Source: Rhizobiaceae bacterium
GTDB taxonomy: Bacteria > Pseudomonadota > Alphaproteobacteria > Rhizobiales > Rhizobiaceae
Reading direction: 5' to 3'
NCBI GenBank assembly: GCA_023953835.1
Contig: JAMLJB010000001.1
Coordinates: 1,860,001-1,924,000, forward strand
Length of the DNA: 64,000 nt
Below are positions 60,777 to 64,000 of the stretch, one piece after another. The position numbers and the translations under genes were made by a program. How positions within the stretch are numbered: position 1 is the first letter of the stretch; each line of letters begins with the position of its first letter. The notes beneath the pieces were generated by a model that ran no database searches, was not told the origin of the DNA, and saw nothing but the letters and a program-made list of their open reading frames with translations.

Positions 60777-62153
60777 TCAGGCTTTCGGGTTCGCAGCCGG
60801 ATAGGGCGTCGGCAGCAGGACCAGCAGTCCTCCGACAAGGAAAATCAGGATCGTTGCCATGCCAAGATGCGTCGAACCGCTGAGCGCGGTGACGGTGGCG
60901 ACCATGAATGGCGCAAGGAAACTGGTTGCGCGGCCCGCAAGCGCATAGATGCCGAAATAGCGGCCAGCCTCTTCGGGAGACACGCTGCGCGCCAGATAGG
61001 AGCGCGAGGACGCCTGCACCGGACCGAAGGCAATGCCGATCAGAAGGCCGTAGACGATATAGGCCTTTTCGGCGGGCGAACTGAAAAGTCCCTCGCCGCC
61101 CGTGCCCGAAAACCGGATCGCGCCGAACAGCGTGTAGTCGGTGCCCGTCGATACGATCCCGAGCGTCGCTGCCGCCAGCAGCACAATCGACACGAGCACG
61201 ACCGCTTTCGATCCCAGCGCGGTGTCCAGCCGGCTGGCAACCAGGCAGCCGAAAATGGCGATCACGTTGAGGATGATTCCGAACAGGCCGATCTCGGTGA
61301 TGGTCCAGCCGAACATTGCGGCGGCGAACACGCCGCCCAGCGCCAGCAATGCGTTGACGCCGTCCTGATAGATCATCCGCGCGATCAGGAACCGCAGGAT
61401 TCCGCTTCGCCCGCGCACTTCACCCAGCGTCGATTTCAGTTCCGACAGGCCCTGCCGCACTGCCTTGCCGAGCGGCTTGCCGCGCGCGCCATCCGGCGTG
61501 AAAAGGAACATCGGCATGATGAATATGAAATACCACAGCGCCGAAATCGGCCCGGTGATCCGGGCGTCCTCACCCTGCGCCGGGTCGAGGCCGAACAGCG
61601 GTTTCATGCCGATGATCGTCGTGCCGGTCGTCGGTGATCCGGCAAGGCAGAGCACGACGAAGACCAGCACCACCATGCCGCCGAGATAGCCGAGGCCCCA
61701 TGCGACATTGGAGATGCGCCCGATTTCGGCGGACGGCACGAGGCGCGGCATCATGGAGTCGTTGAAGACCGTGGAAAACTCGGCGGCGATGGACGCAAGC
61801 GAAAAGGCGAGCAGCACGGGCACCAGTGGCGAGCCGGGGGCGGCGAACCAGAGCATGGTGAGGCTTGCGATCTTGATCGCGGCAAAAAACGCGATCCACG
61901 GCTTGCGCCTGCCGGTCTCGTCGGCAATCGAGCCGAGCACGGGCGAAAGGATGGCGATCACGAAACCCGCCAGCGCAACGGCATAGCCCCACGCGGCCTG
62001 TCCCGTCACGGGATCGCTCGCCATGCGCGAGACGAAATACGGACCGAAGATGAAGGTGGTGACGACTGTAAAGAAGGGCTGGGCCGCCCAGTCGAACAGC
62101 ATCCAGCCCCAGATGCCGGACCTGGTGGCCCGGCCGTCGGTCGGTGAAGCCAT
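60777..62153 (-). CDS. UMF1-family (Atg22-like) MFS transporter
   Basis: A 458-residue protein with about 12 transmembrane segments. The start GIWGWMLFDWAAQPFFTVVT is the diagnostic N-terminus of UMF1/Atg22-like MFS proteins, followed by GSIADETGRRKPWIAFFAAI (family form of the MFS loop). Atg22 exports amino acids from yeast vacuoles; bacterial substrates are unknown. It begins 21 bases after the stop of NAD-glutamate dehydrogenase on the same strand, so the two likely form an operon; an amino acid substrate would fit. Confidence 0.88.
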   Translation of the reverse strand: MASPTDGRATRSGIWGWMLFDWAAQPFFTVVTTFIFGPYFVSRMASDPVTGQAAWGYAVALAGFVIAILSPVLGSIADETGRRKPWIAFFAAIKIASLTMLWFAAPGSPLVPVLLAFSLASIAAEFSTVFNDSMMPRLVPSAEIGRISNVAWGLGYLGGMVVLVFVVLCLAGSPTTGTTIIGMKPLFGLDPAQGEDARITGPISALWYFIFIMPMFLFTPDGARGKPLGKAVRQGLSELKSTLGEVRGRSGILRFLIARMIYQDGVNALLALGGVFAAAMFGWTITEIGLFGIILNVIAIFGCLVASRLDTALGSKAVVLVSIVLLAAATLGIVSTGTDYTLFGAIRFSGTGGEGLFSSPAEKAYIVYGLLIGIAFGPVQASSRSYLARSVSPEEAGRYFGIYALAGRATSFLAPFMVATVTALSGSTHLGMATILIFLVGGLLVLLPTPYPAANPKA

Positions 62154-62174
62154 GCTTCCCCCCTCAGTGCCGGA

Positions 62175-64000
62175 TCAGAGTCCGGTCAGGTCGCCCATCA
62201 ACCCCGCCGCGACCGAAAGGCGGGACACCGTCAACTCGCTGCCTTCGGTCAGCGCCTGCAGGCGTTCGCGCAGGCGCGTGATCCTCTCGCCGCCCGCTTC
62301 GAGCCATGCGGCCACCGGCTCCGGCCTGTCTGCATAGCGCGTCAGCGCGGCGACAGCCATCCCCCGGCGCGCAGCGCTGGTCATGTCGATCGCGCGGGTC
62401 AGCGCCAGCCCCTCATAATAGTCGGCGGGCGCCAGCGCGCGCGCGGCATCCTCGATCCGCCCGACGCGGAATGCCTCCGTCAGCGTGAAATAGGCCTTCG
62501 CGGCCGCGTTGACGTCAGACTTCGCCTCCTTCGCGACAAGCGCGATGTCGGGAATGAGTTCGCCGACTTCAGTCAGCGAGATGCGCTCGGCCAGTTTCTC
62601 CGGAACGCCCGCGGCGATCCAGCTTTCGCGGCGCGCGGCGAGCCTGTCGCGGGAGAAATCCGGCAGCAGGGCGAAGAGCTTTGGCTCCAGCATGCGGCGC
62701 GCTTCCTGAAGCGCTGCGATCTGCGCGCCGATCGGCGAAAACTCGTCGCCGTTCTTGAGGTCCCAGGCGCTGGCCGTATGGATCAGCCGCCCCACGGTGG
62801 CGTAGAGGTCGAGCTGCAACTGCCCGTCGATGCGGTTGTCGAGCGCGTCGATCTCCTTGAACAGCGCTGGCAGGTGGAACCCGTCGCGCACCACCGCGAA
62901 GGCGCGGACGACCTCGCGCGCGCTGCGGCCCGAGGCTTCCTGCAATTTGGTGATGAACGAGGGGCCGCCGCGATTGATGACATCGTTTGCCAGCACGCGG
63001 GCGATGATCTCGCGCCGCAGCCGGTGCCCGTGAATGTCCTGATTGTATTTCTTTTCCATGCGATCCGGGAAATAGGCCATCAGGTCCCGGTCGAAATGGC
63101 CGTCATCCGGCACGTCGCTGGCAACGATCTCGGAAAACAGCACGATCTTCGCATAGGCGAGCAGCACGCCCAGTTCGGCGCGCGTCAGCGGTTCGTTGCG
63201 CGCCTCGCGTTCGGCCAGCGCAGTGGGCGAGGGCAGGTTCTCGACCGCGCGATCCAGCAGGCCGCGCCCCTCTAGAATGCTCATGAACCGCGCCTGATGG
63301 CCGAGGTCCAGCAGCCCGCGCTTGCGGGCGAGCGAAAGCGCAAGGGTCTGCTCGTAATTGTTGGCGAGCACCAGCCCGGCCACTTCCTCCGTCATTTCGG
63401 CGAGCAGGCGGTTTCGGGCCGGGCGCGTCAGCACATTGCGGCGCATCGCGCCCGCCAGCGCGATCTTGATGTTGACCTCCACGTCGGAGGAGTTCACGCC
63501 GCCCGAATTGTCGATGGCGTCGGAATTGCACGCCCCGCCCAGCAGGCCGTATTCGATGCGTGCGCGTTGCGTGACGCCGAGGTTCGCGCCTTCGCCGATG
63601 ACCTTGACGCGCAGTTCGGCCGCCGTCACGCGGATGGCGTCGTTGGCGCGGTCCCCGACCTCCTGATTGGTTTCACCGGACGCGCGCACATAGGTGCCGA
63701 TGCCGCCGAACCAAAGCAGATCCACATCGGCCTTGAGGATCGCGTTGAGGATTTCGGCGGGCGCGGCGACCATCTTGCCGAGCCCGATGGCGGCTGCGGC
63801 CTGTGCCGTGAGCGTCACCGATTTCTGGGCGCGCGAGATGACCATGCCGCCTTCCGAGAGCGCCGACCTGTCATAGTCCTGCCAGCTCGAACGCGGCAGC
63901 GCGAACATGCGCTTGCGCTCGGCGAAGGAAATCGCCGGGTTCGGATCGGGGTCGATGAAGATGTCGCGATGGTCGAAGGCCGCGATCAGCCTCGTCTGTT
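62175..64000 (-). CDS. NAD-specific glutamate dehydrogenase (large bacterial type), C-terminal part
   Basis: The 3' 608 codons of a gene whose start lies right of the window; the frame is open to position 64000. The catalytic/nucleotide-binding region is visible: DHRDIFIDPDPNPAISFAER, VDLLWFGGIGTYVRASGETN, IGEGANLGVTQRARIEYGLL and CNSDAIDNSGGVNSSDVEVN. The C-terminal ~400 residues are the helical tail of the ~1600-residue NAD-GDH class (DUF1488-like regions not assigned). It deaminates glutamate to 2-oxoglutarate. The UMF1 MFS gene follows after 21 bases. Confidence 0.95.
   Translation of the reverse strand, partial: QTRLIAAFDHRDIFIDPDPNPAISFAERKRMFALPRSSWQDYDRSALSEGGMVISRAQKSVTLTAQAAAAIGLGKMVAAPAEILNAILKADVDLLWFGGIGTYVRASGETNQEVGDRANDAIRVTAAELRVKVIGEGANLGVTQRARIEYGLLGGACNSDAIDNSGGVNSSDVEVNIKIALAGAMRRNVLTRPARNRLLAEMTEEVAGLVLANNYEQTLALSLARKRGLLDLGHQARFMSILEGRGLLDRAVENLPSPTALAEREARNEPLTRAELGVLLAYAKIVLFSEIVASDVPDDGHFDRDLMAYFPDRMEKKYNQDIHGHRLRREIIARVLANDVINRGGPSFITKLQEASGRSAREVVRAFAVVRDGFHLPALFKEIDALDNRIDGQLQLDLYATVGRLIHTASAWDLKNGDEFSPIGAQIAALQEARRMLEPKLFALLPDFSRDRLAARRESWIAAGVPEKLAERISLTEVGELIPDIALVAKEAKSDVNAAAKAYFTLTEAFRVGRIEDAARALAPADYYEGLALTRAIDMTSAARRGMAVAALTRYADRPEPVAAWLEAGGERITRLRERLQALTEGSELTVSRLSVAAGLMGDLTGL

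Noticed and set aside
1..64000. CRISPR arrays, tRNA or rRNA genes, insertion-sequence transposases, prophage genes
   Set aside because: No repeated spacer pattern, cloverleaf, rRNA-like stretch or transposase/integrase motif was found in any gap or frame read.

Overview
The window reads as chromosomal DNA of a GC-rich, methylotrophic alphaproteobacterium, most likely in the Hyphomicrobiales. The evidence is a complete bacterial tetrahydromethanopterin (H4MPT) C1-oxidation set, plus genes typical of alphaproteobacteria: usg, an SdhAF4-like DUF1674 protein, the large NAD-glutamate dehydrogenase, PhoX and an Omp2-type porin. Genus cannot be fixed from sequence reading alone.

Region 1 (1-21159) is a C1 island. 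On the minus strand at the left edge lie cofactor genes: a DUF6513/dihydropteroate-synthase-like protein, a DmrB-like flavoprotein, an MfnE-like kinase and a fused MfnB-FolB protein. Divergent from these is a six-gene plus-strand operon (2849-7931). It encodes the ABC transporter, beta-propeller and exported proteins that accompany PQQ-dependent alcohol dehydrogenases and that resemble lanthanide-uptake (lut) loci. It includes a small exported protein that starts with a run of aspartates and ends in a cupredoxin-like segment lacking usual copper ligands. Next come an MfnF-like protein and a HisA-like protein, then a minus-strand operon running from 16239 down to 9844: beta-RFAP synthase, mtdB, ATP-grasp ligase, mch, RimK-like ligase, CitG-like protein and fae. 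On the plus strand a pterin carbinolamine dehydratase is followed by fhcBADC. Together these oxidise formaldehyde to formate (Fae, MtdB, Mch, Fhc) and make the H4MPT and methanofuran-type cofactors that the pathway needs.

Region 2 (21160-26141) is a compact archaic (Csu-like) chaperone-usher pilus locus behind an AT-rich leader: pilin, chaperone, usher and a two-domain tip protein. Region 3 (26135-32331) holds an AI-2E family permease, a Tat-exported amidohydrolase, a GGDEF-EAL protein, a DUF3606-like small protein and a porin. Region 4 (32459-37436) is an RND efflux pair with a divergent TetR regulator and a perfect palindromic operator candidate. Region 5 (37694-42842) is a sulfate ABC transporter followed by an MFS exporter.

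Region 6 (42817-64000) is mainly housekeeping: leuS-lptE-TerB-like-amidotransferase, a YggS protein, phoX, usg, acs, htpX-rsmB-heparinase-purH, an SDH assembly factor, a transglutaminase-like protein, a UMF1 MFS protein and the 3' part of NAD-glutamate dehydrogenase. Its intergenic spaces carry three long palindromic repeats and, at 60415-60776, a sigma-54-like site followed by structured DNA ending in a terminator, a candidate small RNA. No tRNA, rRNA, CRISPR array or transposase was seen.
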